The translations under genes were made by a program, and so were the position numbers. The notes beneath the pieces are model-generated. The model searched no databases. It saw nothing but the letters and a program-made list of their open reading frames with translations, and was not told the origin of the DNA. From a virus, in the IMG/VR virus record IMGVR_UViG_3300043803_000445, positions 1-64,000 of that record: 64,000 nt of DNA; one strand, written 5' to 3'. Position 1 is the stretch's first letter. The number at the start of each line of letters is the position of its first letter. Of the stretch, positions 19,642 through 28,995 are shown one piece after another.

Positions 19642-21213
19642 TTAGAACTCCAAAACGATTTTGATATCTTCTTTTTGACTTGCTGATCTTGGTATCGGTG
19701 GTCTGTTATCAATATAAATGATTTCACCAGACTTTTTATTATATTCTGCAGATGCAATACCAGCAACAAAGTTGCTTCCCAGTTGATATGTCCTATTATT
19801 TATTACGGTACTAATACCAGGATTGGTAGATGTTCCAAAAGAAGTATCAATACTCAATGATGTTCCAGAAGCGGCACCATTTATTACTAAAGATGAACCA
19901 GTAGAACTAAAATCATTAATTTTATATCCAACACCAACTGTTGCCAATCCAACTGGTTGATAATACTTTAGGACTCCTGTTACATTGTCCCACGAAGCAA
20001 CAAATCCAATCGCAACAGTTCCAGCACTGATCGTTTGAGTAATTGTTGAATCTACTGCATAAGTTGTTAATGTAGTAGCAGCACCAATTAATTTTAATGC
20101 CTTTAATCCACTTACTTCTGCAATATCTAATGGTTCAGTGGTACTAGTCACTTTTGTTGGGTTTTTAATAATTCCAATTCTAGCAAAATCATTTCCTATA
20201 ATAGTATCAGGATTTGTTTCATCTGTATTATATCGAGAATAAACTAAAACTCTATATGCTCCAAGTTCTCTATAAATGTCATACCCATGTCCTCCCTTTG
20301 GTGGAATAATCACATCAAAACTGGCAATAGTTCCACCATTTGCCAATTCATCTGGAATTCCTGGTGCTCCTGGTTCAAATTGAATAATTCCTTTAGTGTA
20401 ACCAGTTCCACCATCAGTCACATAAGCTTCTGAAACTTTTCCAAAAGAATCAATTATAACCGTTGCCTTTCCTCCAGATCCATCACCAAGGATTGGAATA
20501 TTCGTAAATGTCTTTGAAATCGGAGAATATCCAGAACCTCTATTTGTTATAGTTATGATTTGAATTTTTCCATCAATTGCATTATTTTTTGTTGAAATAC
20601 TTTCACCAACTGTTCCCCAATCTTCTGGAACTGGAATGAATTCAATAGAATCAAATTTTACAATTTCTGATGGTTTGATAGTATAAAGATATTTCCAAAT
20701 ATAACCATCACCACTTGTTCCAGCAGGTCTTGGTTCCAAATCTACAAATTCTGGTTTATCCACAGAGGGTCTTCCTCTTGAATTTTCTGGATTTGCACCA
20801 TTTTGCAAACAAATATAAACTCTTAAATCATCATTAATTACATAATAATTTGCATCATATAAAGAGGAAGAATTTGTAACTGGTGATAAGTTATAAATTG
20901 TATAATCGTGTCTATACATTTCATAAGTATATCCACTTTGCCAAGTATTTTTTCTAACCATTCTTCTCACATCACTTTGAGTGACTTTTTTCATAGAAAT
21001 GATGGTTTCTTTTATTTCATTTTCTTCTTTAAATCCATCCAATGGAGGCAATCCATTACCCCAGGATGCAGAACCATTTGCCTGAGAATTTAACGCATTT
21101 GGTTGCCCGATAAAAGTATAATAAGTATTTGCTGTATTCCCAACACCAATAAGACTTTTTATGAAAGTCTCAGCATTCATTATCCTAAATTGATCTGATA
21201 TAATTGCAGACAT
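19642..21213 (-). CDS. 8: Baseplate wedge protein gp8
   Basis: Wedge protein of the baseplate. 523 aa against 334 in T4. The C-terminal stretch GEIIYIDNRPPIPRSASQKE closely parallels T4 gp8 (GEMIYMENRPPI...), and GDGYIWKYLYTI with FIPVPEDWG also match. N-terminal FIKSLIGVGNTANTYYTFIG corresponds to the T4 start region. The extra length is a middle insertion with GxGY-type repeats (ITNRGSGYSP, VTDGGTGYTK). An AATAAATA late-type promoter lies 21 nt upstream. Confidence 0.92.
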   Translation of the reverse strand: MSAIISDQFRIMNAETFIKSLIGVGNTANTYYTFIGQPNALNSQANGSASWGNGLPPLDGFKEENEIKETIISMKKVTQSDVRRMVRKNTWQSGYTYEMYRHDYTIYNLSPVTNSSSLYDANYYVINDDLRVYICLQNGANPENSRGRPSVDKPEFVDLEPRPAGTSGDGYIWKYLYTIKPSEIVKFDSIEFIPVPEDWGTVGESISTKNNAIDGKIQIITITNRGSGYSPISKTFTNIPILGDGSGGKATVIIDSFGKVSEAYVTDGGTGYTKGIIQFEPGAPGIPDELANGGTIASFDVIIPPKGGHGYDIYRELGAYRVLVYSRYNTDETNPDTIIGNDFARIGIIKNPTKVTSTTEPLDIAEVSGLKALKLIGAATTLTTYAVDSTITQTISAGTVAIGFVASWDNVTGVLKYYQPVGLATVGVGYKINDFSSTGSSLVINGAASGTSLSIDTSFGTSTNPGISTVINNRTYQLGSNFVAGIASAEYNKKSGEIIYIDNRPPIPRSASQKEDIKIVLEF

Positions 21214-21234
21214 TTTAATCGTATACTTTTTTTC

Positions 21235-21242
21235 TATTTATT
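21235..21242 (-). promoter_or_regulatory. Late promoter variant (AATAAATA) for gp8
   Basis: One-base variant of TATAAATA, 21 nt before the gp8 ATG, in the short gap after the 1675-aa gene. Confidence 0.5.
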
Positions 21243-21243
21243 A

Positions 21244-24200
21244 CTAAATTAAACCACGAGTTCTATAAACTTCTGCTGCTGTAGATAATCCAGTTAATCC
21301 ATTGTTAGTATTTACAATAAAATCTTTTGGATTTTCTCTTGCTCTATTTTGATAGTCATATATTTTACTCCAAGTGTATCTTCCATAGAATCCAGTTGTA
21401 TTAATTCCAAGATTTATTGATTTATTTACACCATCTGGAACAGGAACAAAATCACATCTTACAGTCACTATACCAGACGATGAATTCGAAACAACGTTTT
21501 CTACTCTATAAAGACCATCAATAAATGAACTTGCTGTTCCAACTCTAATTCCAGTAGTAGTTGTTATTCCTGTCAAAGCATATCCAGAAGTTACGTTGCT
21601 ATCATAAATCACAAAATAATCACCTTGTTCCAACTGACTATATGTTACACCAAATGAATTAAGTGCAGAATAACCAATGCCAAGAGTGGTATTATCATAA
21701 GTTTCCGACTTTAATTTAAATTCTAAAGAAGATAATCCAATTCCTATGGTGTTAATACCAATTATTGTTCCAAAATCACCTTTTGCTTTTATTGAGTATA
21801 CTTTTTCTCTATTTGGTTTTTCACTTTCAAAAATAACAGGAGGAATATTTGTTTGTATATAACCAAATCCACCATTTGTAACTGTTACTGATGTTACAAT
21901 ACCATTAGTAGTTGAGGAAGTTGCTGTTGCCCCATTGTAAACTGGCTCTGAATACATAATTGTTGCAGCAGAACCAACTACAACATATCTTCCTTCATAA
22001 CTTAATGATGGAACAAAAATTAAATCTTTAATTGCATTTGATTGATTCGTTGTTCTTTTTTCCCAATTTGATAAATCTAATGAATAATATAAATCTCCAC
22101 CATCATCTAATGCAGCATAAACACCATCATAATAGTTTATATTTGTAAAATTATTTGTAATATTTGTATTCTGTAACCCCCAAGTTGTTCCATTTTCAGA
22201 TGTTATAATTGTTGCGTTATTTCCAACCGCAACAAATTTTGTACCATCCCATATAACTTTATTTAAATTTTGTGTAGTTGGTTTTGATGAATCACCAACA
22301 ATGGACCAAATTTCCGTATCAGATGAATAATAGATTGTTCCACTGTCACCAACTGTAACAAAAATACTATCATTATTTGTTATTGAATTTAGATTTATTG
22401 TGTTTGTTTTATTTTTTTCAAAAAATTCTGTGGTTCCAATTCCAACAGCTGTAAAAATTGGAATCGATGTTCCTGTGCCAACTGCACCAACAGCAACAAA
22501 AGTATTTTTAGTTGATGAATAAACAATATCTTTAAATTCACCTGTATATGTGCTGGGAATATTAGTAGCAACATTACTTATAAAGTTAATAGTTTGATTA
22601 ATTAATTTGCACTCCGTCCAAGAAGATGTCAATGTTGTTACAATACCAGTTGCTGTTACAATTTTTCCAGTTTGACCTACAGCAACATAACTATTTGTTC
22701 CTGCAAATGCAACAGAATTAAATGATATTGTATTTCCATATCCAATACTACTATTCGACCAAGAAATTCCATCTACACTTTTAACCAAAAGACTACTTGA
22801 TCCAACACCAACAAAAATATTTCCATAAGTTATTGACTTTATTTCATAATTCGTAGTTATACCAGAAGTTCCTTTCCAATTATAAATTGGATCTTTTTTT
22901 GTCACAAATGAAGAAGAAATTGCAATTGTTGGATTTGCTACCTTATATCCAGAACCAGAATTTGTAATTGTAATACTTGAAACAGTTGACGCAGCAGAAA
23001 CATTTGCAATCCCAGATGCAGAATCAACTATATTATTATCAAGAACAATAATATCTCTTAATTCCTCAATCAATCCTCTTCCAATATCTTCTACAAATAA
23101 TGGAAAAGCATTATTTACATATATCGTTGTATCATTTTTTGATACTGATTTGATTATTCTTGTTGTTGGTACATTTCTTGATTTTAAATCTGGTCTTCCT
23201 TTTGTATATAAAACTCCATTTATAATTTTATCTCTTGTTTGTTTAGTCCAACTAATAGGTCTTGCTTTATTTGGATCAGTATTGATACCAAGACTATCGT
23301 AAGGAAATGTATCAAATGCATCTTCAGAAACAATTTTTTTAACAACACGTTCAAATTGTTCTCTATCATATAAATCTAATATATTTTCTCCAATTTGAAT
23401 TGAATCACCCTCTTTAATTGTTCTTGGTGGATCTATTTGCTCTACATCTAAATCTGACCCTCTATAATATAAAATTAAACATTTTGAATTTGCTTTTGGT
23501 GCTTCACTAAAAATTATTTGCGATCCAATTATATTATAGGATTCTCCTGGTTTTTGCAAAACATCATTTATAAAGATAAAAAAGTTATTATTTTTATTTA
23601 AATCCGAACCTGGAATTGTTCTTACTGAAAATGTATCTGTTACACCAAGAGTTGTAACAGTCAATAAGAATTTACGTTTTTTTCCAGTAAAAAATGGGGC
23701 AAGACTGTTGATTCTAACAAATTGTCCTGGATAAAAACCACCAAATTTATCTGTAAATGTTTCCAGTACTGTCATTCTAAATTCACTAAATCCCACCCCG
23801 ACTAATGGATTTGTAGTAATACCAACAACTTTTAATATTTCTCCAACTTTATAACCATATCCAGGATCATCTAGATTAAATCCAGTAATACTAGAACCAT
23901 TACTTACAATCACAGAAACCTTTGCTCCTTCACCAACACCACTAGAACCACCAGTGTAAGCAACACCAAGATTGCTATAATTTGGAGGAATTGGTATGTT
24001 AATTGTTGGTTTTGCTGCAGTTGTATATCCAGTTCCTGCATTTATTATAGTCAGTGAAGTTACTGTTCCCCCAGAACCGATTGAAGCAGTAATTGTAGCT
24101 CCACTACCAATTGTAGAAGCAACACTAATTATTGGAGCAGTTCTATAACCACTTCCAGCACCAGTTAAGTGAATATTTGATATTGTACCAGCAGCAGAAA

Positions 24201-26271
24201 CAGAAACCGTTGCGGAGGCACCTACGAGTGGTTGATACCCATATCCAGTCGTAATCGCAACTCTAACAATTTTTCCAGCATTTGGAACACCACTCACAAA
24301 TTTAATAGTATTATTTCCTTCAGTATCAATAATAAAATCACTATCTGATATTTGAGAAACATTATTTAATAGAATAACTGGATTGTTGTTTATGCTTGAA
24401 GAGCTATTAGTGTCAGAATATAATCCAGATATATTTTCACCATTTGATTTTAACAAAAAATTTAATCTTGTAATATTGAATGTTGTTGTGGCAATTCCAG
24501 TATTTACATTATGATTTGGAGCAATAGTAATTGACCCAACACCTATAGATTGAACGACTGTATTTCTTACAATATACTCATTTTCTGTATATTCTAAATT
24601 TAAAACATCTCCCAAACTTAAAGATGATGTGTTAATTCCACTGATTATATTTTTATTTGAAGAATTTAGAGTTCCTGTTCTAATTCCTACTGTTTCTGCC
24701 TTTCCAGTAAAATCTTTAGAAATGTCATCAATAATTAAATTTTTATCTGACGTGTTTCCTGGATCAAATCTTCTTGAAAAAATTCTTCCTTGAAAATATG
24801 AACTTGTTGATATTCCTTCTGGTCCTATTTGACCATATGGTGGATCAGTAAAATAAATTGTATCCTTAACAATATTAAAATCACCTCTCATTACAGTAAC
24901 TGCTGATCCAACAGAATGTGATGCAGCAACTGTTCCATAATATGCTCTATCTACAATAACACTATTTGTGGAACCAATTCCAATAGATCTTATTTTCATT
25001 AATTCGGAATTAACCATCAAAACATCTAAAGATGTCAATGAAGAAATTCCAGAGTTTAAATAAATTGTATTTCCAATTCCAATCGGAGTGTTTAAAGATA
25101 ACGTAATTCCTCTTCTGTATAATGGTGATTGAATAATATTATCAATTGTAATTATAGCACTCGAATTTGGTTCAGGATAAGTAAATGAATTAGAACCAAT
25201 ACCATAACTTACAAAATTCAAATAAGAAGAAGTTGATAGTCCAGATACTTTAAAATTATTATCATCTATTTTATCAACATACAAAATATTTGGGAGAATG
25301 TCAGTTCCAAGAACTGTTGGGGAAACAAATAAATTGTCTTCTGGAGTAGAACCACCAATATATGTTCCAGCAATACTTATAATATCAGTAGGAGTTGAAG
25401 ACGTGAATGATGTACCAACACCAACAACTCCTATTGAATAATTTCTTCCACCACTCGCAACTTCAACTGAACTAATTTTTCCTGCGGAATCTCTTGATAT
25501 ATTAAATGTTGCACCAGAACCAACACCAACTATTGTAGTGCCAGCGATACCAGTATATGATGAATTTGCTGCTGATACTATTGCTGTACTAGAAACTTTA
25601 GATACATTAAATGATAACGTATTGGTTGGATTTGTTCCACCAAGATAAGTTCCAGCAATTGAAACTGTATTTCCTATTCCATATCCTCTTCCACCATCTT
25701 TTAAAATAATTGATGTTGAAATTGGGTTACCAGTTGCTGAACCATCATAAGTAATCCAAACTTCAAATTTTGCACCAGTTCCAATGCCAGAAACTGTATC
25801 TGCAGGAATTGGATTTCCAAATCCATAAATGCGACTTGATGCATATGGGATTAAAGTTGAAATTCCAGTGATTGTTGTGCTAATTGCTACATTATAACCA
25901 TTTTCAAATATTGCACTTCCAATACCACCACTAACATCCATTATAATTCCGCCATTATATTCCTTAGTCACAAATTGCGGTTCAACTAAAGATGATGTTT
26001 CAATGCCAATTTTTGTTTGCGATTCAGTTGTTATTGGATAATAACCAGATCCAGCATTAATTATTTTTACACTTTGAATGGAACCACCAGATATTACAGG
26101 ATAAAAAACTCCTTCTACTACTGGTGTTTGTGTATCTTGTATGGTGATTTTTGGTGGGTCAGTTGAAGCATATCCAGAACCACCATTAACCACAACAATA
26201 TTTGAGACAGAATAAAACTCTGTTTCAAATTCTGGTTGAAGAATTGCACCTGACCCTGGAACTGTTCGCAT
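21244..26271 (-). CDS. Large fibre-like virion protein with beta-propeller segment
   Basis: 1675 aa. The first 1000 residues hold many GGSGYxxxxPPxIxI-type repeats (NGGSGYASTDPPKIT, NAGSGYYPITT, DGGRGYGIGN). A VNSELMKIRSI...DRAYYGTVAASH module lies near 415-450. From about 1130 to 1440 there are repeated FVAVG...GTIYYSSDTEIW and FVAVGNNATIITSENG units, with a GRYVVVGSAATIMYSEP end, resembling BNR/HCF136-like beta-propeller blades. The C-terminus is YTWSKIYDYQNRARENPKDF. It has no T4 homologue I can name. Position between the Gly-rich fibre and gp8 suggests a baseplate-attached adhesin or spacer. A late-type promoter is 30 nt upstream. Confidence 0.8.
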   Translation of the reverse strand: MRTVPGSGAILQPEFETEFYSVSNIVVVNGGSGYASTDPPKITIQDTQTPVVEGVFYPVISGGSIQSVKIINAGSGYYPITTESQTKIGIETSSLVEPQFVTKEYNGGIIMDVSGGIGSAIFENGYNVAISTTITGISTLIPYASSRIYGFGNPIPADTVSGIGTGAKFEVWITYDGSATGNPISTSIILKDGGRGYGIGNTVSIAGTYLGGTNPTNTLSFNVSKVSSTAIVSAANSSYTGIAGTTIVGVGSGATFNISRDSAGKISSVEVASGGRNYSIGVVGVGTSFTSSTPTDIISIAGTYIGGSTPEDNLFVSPTVLGTDILPNILYVDKIDDNNFKVSGLSTSSYLNFVSYGIGSNSFTYPEPNSSAIITIDNIIQSPLYRRGITLSLNTPIGIGNTIYLNSGISSLTSLDVLMVNSELMKIRSIGIGSTNSVIVDRAYYGTVAASHSVGSAVTVMRGDFNIVKDTIYFTDPPYGQIGPEGISTSSYFQGRIFSRRFDPGNTSDKNLIIDDISKDFTGKAETVGIRTGTLNSSNKNIISGINTSSLSLGDVLNLEYTENEYIVRNTVVQSIGVGSITIAPNHNVNTGIATTTFNITRLNFLLKSNGENISGLYSDTNSSSSINNNPVILLNNVSQISDSDFIIDTEGNNTIKFVSGVPNAGKIVRVAITTGYGYQPLVGASATVSVSAAGTISNIHLTGAGSGYRTAPIISVASTIGSGATITASIGSGGTVTSLTIINAGTGYTTAAKPTINIPIPPNYSNLGVAYTGGSSGVGEGAKVSVIVSNGSSITGFNLDDPGYGYKVGEILKVVGITTNPLVGVGFSEFRMTVLETFTDKFGGFYPGQFVRINSLAPFFTGKKRKFLLTVTTLGVTDTFSVRTIPGSDLNKNNNFFIFINDVLQKPGESYNIIGSQIIFSEAPKANSKCLILYYRGSDLDVEQIDPPRTIKEGDSIQIGENILDLYDREQFERVVKKIVSEDAFDTFPYDSLGINTDPNKARPISWTKQTRDKIINGVLYTKGRPDLKSRNVPTTRIIKSVSKNDTTIYVNNAFPLFVEDIGRGLIEELRDIIVLDNNIVDSASGIANVSAASTVSSITITNSGSGYKVANPTIAISSSFVTKKDPIYNWKGTSGITTNYEIKSITYGNIFVGVGSSSLLVKSVDGISWSNSSIGYGNTISFNSVAFAGTNSYVAVGQTGKIVTATGIVTTLTSSWTECKLINQTINFISNVATNIPSTYTGEFKDIVYSSTKNTFVAVGAVGTGTSIPIFTAVGIGTTEFFEKNKTNTINLNSITNNDSIFVTVGDSGTIYYSSDTEIWSIVGDSSKPTTQNLNKVIWDGTKFVAVGNNATIITSENGTTWGLQNTNITNNFTNINYYDGVYAALDDGGDLYYSLDLSNWEKRTTNQSNAIKDLIFVPSLSYEGRYVVVGSAATIMYSEPVYNGATATSSTTNGIVTSVTVTNGGFGYIQTNIPPVIFESEKPNREKVYSIKAKGDFGTIIGINTIGIGLSSLEFKLKSETYDNTTLGIGYSALNSFGVTYSQLEQGDYFVIYDSNVTSGYALTGITTTTGIRVGTASSFIDGLYRVENVVSNSSSGIVTVRCDFVPVPDGVNKSINLGINTTGFYGRYTWSKIYDYQNRARENPKDFIVNTNNGLTGLSTAAEVYRTRGLI

Positions 26272-26300
26272 TATTACGAAAAACTACTCTTTTCTTTTTA

Positions 26301-26308
26301 TATTTATT
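26301..26308 (-). promoter_or_regulatory. Late promoter variant (AATAAATA) for 1675-aa fibre gene
   Basis: One-base variant of TATAAATA, 30 nt upstream of the ATG at 26271. Confidence 0.5.
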
Positions 26309-26330
26309 GGGTATTAAAAAATAGAAAATA

Positions 26331-26687
26331 TTATGGAACTAAAACTGTACTTAAAGTGCCAGCATCACTTACTATCAATCTATATTTGGTTCCATTTGCT
26401 GAAGTCAAAATAATACCTTGAGATGTATTAATGCCAACTCTTATATCTCCACCAACAACTTGAAGTTTTGATGATGGATTTGTGGTTCCTATTCCAACAC
26501 TATCGGAAACATAAGCACCACCAGTAACTTGAAGTGGTTGTGATGGGGTTCCTGTCACGGATGTCGAACCAATCAAACAATTTCCATAAAGGTGATTAAT
26601 CATCACTTTGCCATCAGTAGAAACACCAACTAAAGGTATTCCATCATTATCATTAACGTTAAAAAATGTTCCTGTGTTGTTTGCCAT
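26331..26687 (-). CDS. Short tail-fibre-like protein
   Basis: 118 aa with TGTFFNVNDNDGIPLVGVSTDG and SVGIGTTNPSSKLQVVGGDI. The IGTTxPxxKLxV unit is typical of phage fibre shafts and is also repeated in the 752-aa fibre upstream. It may be a small fibre or an adaptor carrying one shaft repeat. A TATAAATC octamer (26708-26715), one base from the late consensus, lies about 21 nt upstream. No chaperone-like features are seen. Confidence 0.75.
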   Translation of the reverse strand: MANNTGTFFNVNDNDGIPLVGVSTDGKVMINHLYGNCLIGSTSVTGTPSQPLQVTGGAYVSDSVGIGTTNPSSKLQVVGGDIRVGINTSQGIILTSANGTKYRLIVSDAGTLSTVLVP

Positions 26688-26702
26688 TTTTCTTTAATAC
26701 CT

Positions 26703-28961
26703 TTATTGATTTATATTGTTTCCAACTTGGTTCGTTGGGAATAATCTTGAAAACTTAGAACTTGGAGACCATATAATTCTCACAATTCCTTGTGCTCCAT
26801 TGCCACCACTAGAAACCGAACCAACAGCACCATCAGCACCACCTCCACCACCTCCATACAATCCACCAGCAGCACCATTATTTGTATTTCCAGTTGATCC
26901 GTTTGATCCACCAGAACCAGCATTTCCTGCACCATTTGATAATGAACCAGAAGATCCTTGACCTAATACTCCAACTCCACCACCACCAGATCCAGATGCA
27001 GTAGGGGCACCACCACCACCTGCTCCACCACCAGATCCAGCAACTCCACCATTAGTTATTGAACCATTTCCACCAGATCCACCATTGCCACTATATCCAG
27101 CAGAACCTCCACCTCCAGCACCAGTTGTTAATGTTGCAGTACCACCATTACCACCAGATGATCCACCAATATTTCCAGCAATAATACTTCCAGTGCCACC
27201 AGCTCCAACTGTTCCTGTATAATCTGCAGCACCACCTGTTCCTCCAAATGCGGTAGCAACTCCTACTATTTCACTATTACCACCATTTCCACCAGCACCA
27301 GTTCCTCCATTTCCACCAGCACCAACAATAATAGTCAGAGTTTGTCCTGGAGTTACGGGAAAATCATTAACATATCTTAATCCTCCTCCACCACCACCTT
27401 GACCTCCAGATCCACCACCACCAGCAGATCCACCACCACCTGCTCCACCACCACCAATTAATACAGCAGAAATCTTTGTTACACCAGAAGGAACAGTAAA
27501 AGTATTACTCCCAACAGTTGTAAATGTGCTGGATAAACCAGTCATATTTAATATTTCTGTTCCAATCACCGTTGAACCATTTACAGATAATGAAGATGTT
27601 GGAGTTGTGATTCCAATTCCTAAATTATTTTGTATATAAGCACTACTTTGAACTTGAAACTGTTGATTTGCGGTTCCTGTTGGAAATAAAGCACCAGCAC
27701 CATCACCAATTATAAATTCACCAATAGTAGTAATTCCAACATATACTCTACCACCAGCACCTGCTGTTGAATTATCTTCTTTGAAAATTCTAAACAAATT
27801 GGTAGTAACACCAACAGAATAATTATCAATATTCCAACGAATAGGAGTTCCAGTTTTTCCTCTTAAAATAAACTGCCCACCTTCACCAACAGTATCATAT
27901 AATGATTCTACAGCACCATATACTGATAATTTTTCTGATGGATTTGTGGTTCCTATACCAATAGAACCATTAAAATAAGCACCACTTTCTACTTGAAGTG
28001 CTTGATTTGCTGTTCCCGTTGTTGTTGCTCTTCCTACTAATACTGGTCCATTTGTGAATGTAGAAAGTCCAGTAACTTGAAGTTGAGATGCTGTTGCTAT
28101 TCCAAGAGTTGTGATGCCAGATACTGTTAGGTTAGTAACAGAAGCAATACCACCAATTACATTTGTTGCTGTCGTTGCAACAGATATAGATCCAGATACA
28201 TTTCCATAAATTGTTCCAGTCGAACGAATATCACCAGAAACATCAAGAGTATACAATGGAATTGTTGATCCAATTCCAACATTCATTCCAGGATTGATCA
28301 CAAAAGTACCGATTCCAGTGGTTGCTGCAGAACCTACGTTAATTCTAGTAATTCCACTACTACCAGTACCAATGTTTATTGTCTTTGTGGTTTGAGATAA
28401 CCCAATACCAGTTGCAATATTAACTGTTTGGGAATTGGTAGATATACCAAGAGTTACTGAACCAGTTTGATTAGTTCCACCAGCAGTCCAAGTTCCTGTT
28501 GTTTGGGTACTTCCCAAATCAATATTTTGAGTAGTTTGAGATAATGTAAATGCAGCACTGCCAAATGTTTTAGCACCAGTAAAAGTTTGAGTAACACCTA
28601 AAGTTGCAAATGTGTCTGACTCAGTGATTAATGGTAATGTGATGGTTCTATTTGCAGTAATTGCAGATGCCGTAATAGAATACTCAAAAGTATTTGCTGG
28701 ATTTCTAATCTTAAGATTACTTGAGAATACTGTGGAAACACCAGAAGCACTAAAAGTAGTAACAGAAGCAATTCCACCAATTACATTAGTTGCAATTCCA
28801 GCAGTACTTGCATATCCAATACTATTTGTTATATTTGTTCCATCTCCAATGGCACTATAAATTTCATTAAAGTTACTATTAATTTTTACAGCACCTTGGG
28901 ATAGAGTGTCTCCCGTAGTATCATTTGGTGAGGTTCCAGTAAATATTCCTAGTTTCGACAT
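26703..28961 (-). CDS. Gly-rich tail fibre with gp10-like N-terminus
   Basis: 752 aa. The first 45 residues (GTSPNDTTGDTLSQGAVKIN, then SNFNEIYSAIGDG) parallel the N-terminus of T4 baseplate gp10 (DDGTGDYLRKGGIKINENF). Residues 50-490 hold IGTTNPSEKL-type shaft repeats. Residues about 495-735 are a polyglycine region (GGGGAGGGGSAGGGGSGG and similar) ending in GAQGIVRIIWSP, a glycine-rich tip seen in many fibre adhesins. It therefore probably docks to the baseplate by the N-terminus and contacts the host with the Gly-rich end. A CATAAATA promoter lies 25 nt upstream. Confidence 0.85.
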   Translation of the reverse strand: MSKLGIFTGTSPNDTTGDTLSQGAVKINSNFNEIYSAIGDGTNITNSIGYASTAGIATNVIGGIASVTTFSASGVSTVFSSNLKIRNPANTFEYSITASAITANRTITLPLITESDTFATLGVTQTFTGAKTFGSAAFTLSQTTQNIDLGSTQTTGTWTAGGTNQTGSVTLGISTNSQTVNIATGIGLSQTTKTINIGTGSSGITRINVGSAATTGIGTFVINPGMNVGIGSTIPLYTLDVSGDIRSTGTIYGNVSGSISVATTATNVIGGIASVTNLTVSGITTLGIATASQLQVTGLSTFTNGPVLVGRATTTGTANQALQVESGAYFNGSIGIGTTNPSEKLSVYGAVESLYDTVGEGGQFILRGKTGTPIRWNIDNYSVGVTTNLFRIFKEDNSTAGAGGRVYVGITTIGEFIIGDGAGALFPTGTANQQFQVQSSAYIQNNLGIGITTPTSSLSVNGSTVIGTEILNMTGLSSTFTTVGSNTFTVPSGVTKISAVLIGGGGAGGGGSAGGGGSGGQGGGGGGLRYVNDFPVTPGQTLTIIVGAGGNGGTGAGGNGGNSEIVGVATAFGGTGGAADYTGTVGAGGTGSIIAGNIGGSSGGNGGTATLTTGAGGGGSAGYSGNGGSGGNGSITNGGVAGSGGGAGGGGAPTASGSGGGGVGVLGQGSSGSLSNGAGNAGSGGSNGSTGNTNNGAAGGLYGGGGGGADGAVGSVSSGGNGAQGIVRIIWSPSSKFSRLFPTNQVGNNINQ

Positions 28962-28985
28962 TATTTAATAGACTGCCTTTTTGTT

Positions 28986-28993
28986 TATTTATG
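28986..28993 (-). promoter_or_regulatory. Late promoter variant (CATAAATA) for Gly-rich fibre
   Basis: One-base variant of TATAAATA, 25 nt upstream of the fibre ATG at 28961, in the gap after the 2784-aa gene. Confidence 0.5.
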
Positions 28994-28995
28994 TT

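Noticed and set aside
26716-26961. Plus-strand frame with Pro-rich translation inside the Gly-rich fibre
   Set aside because: Mirror image of glycine codons on the opposite strand, not a gene.
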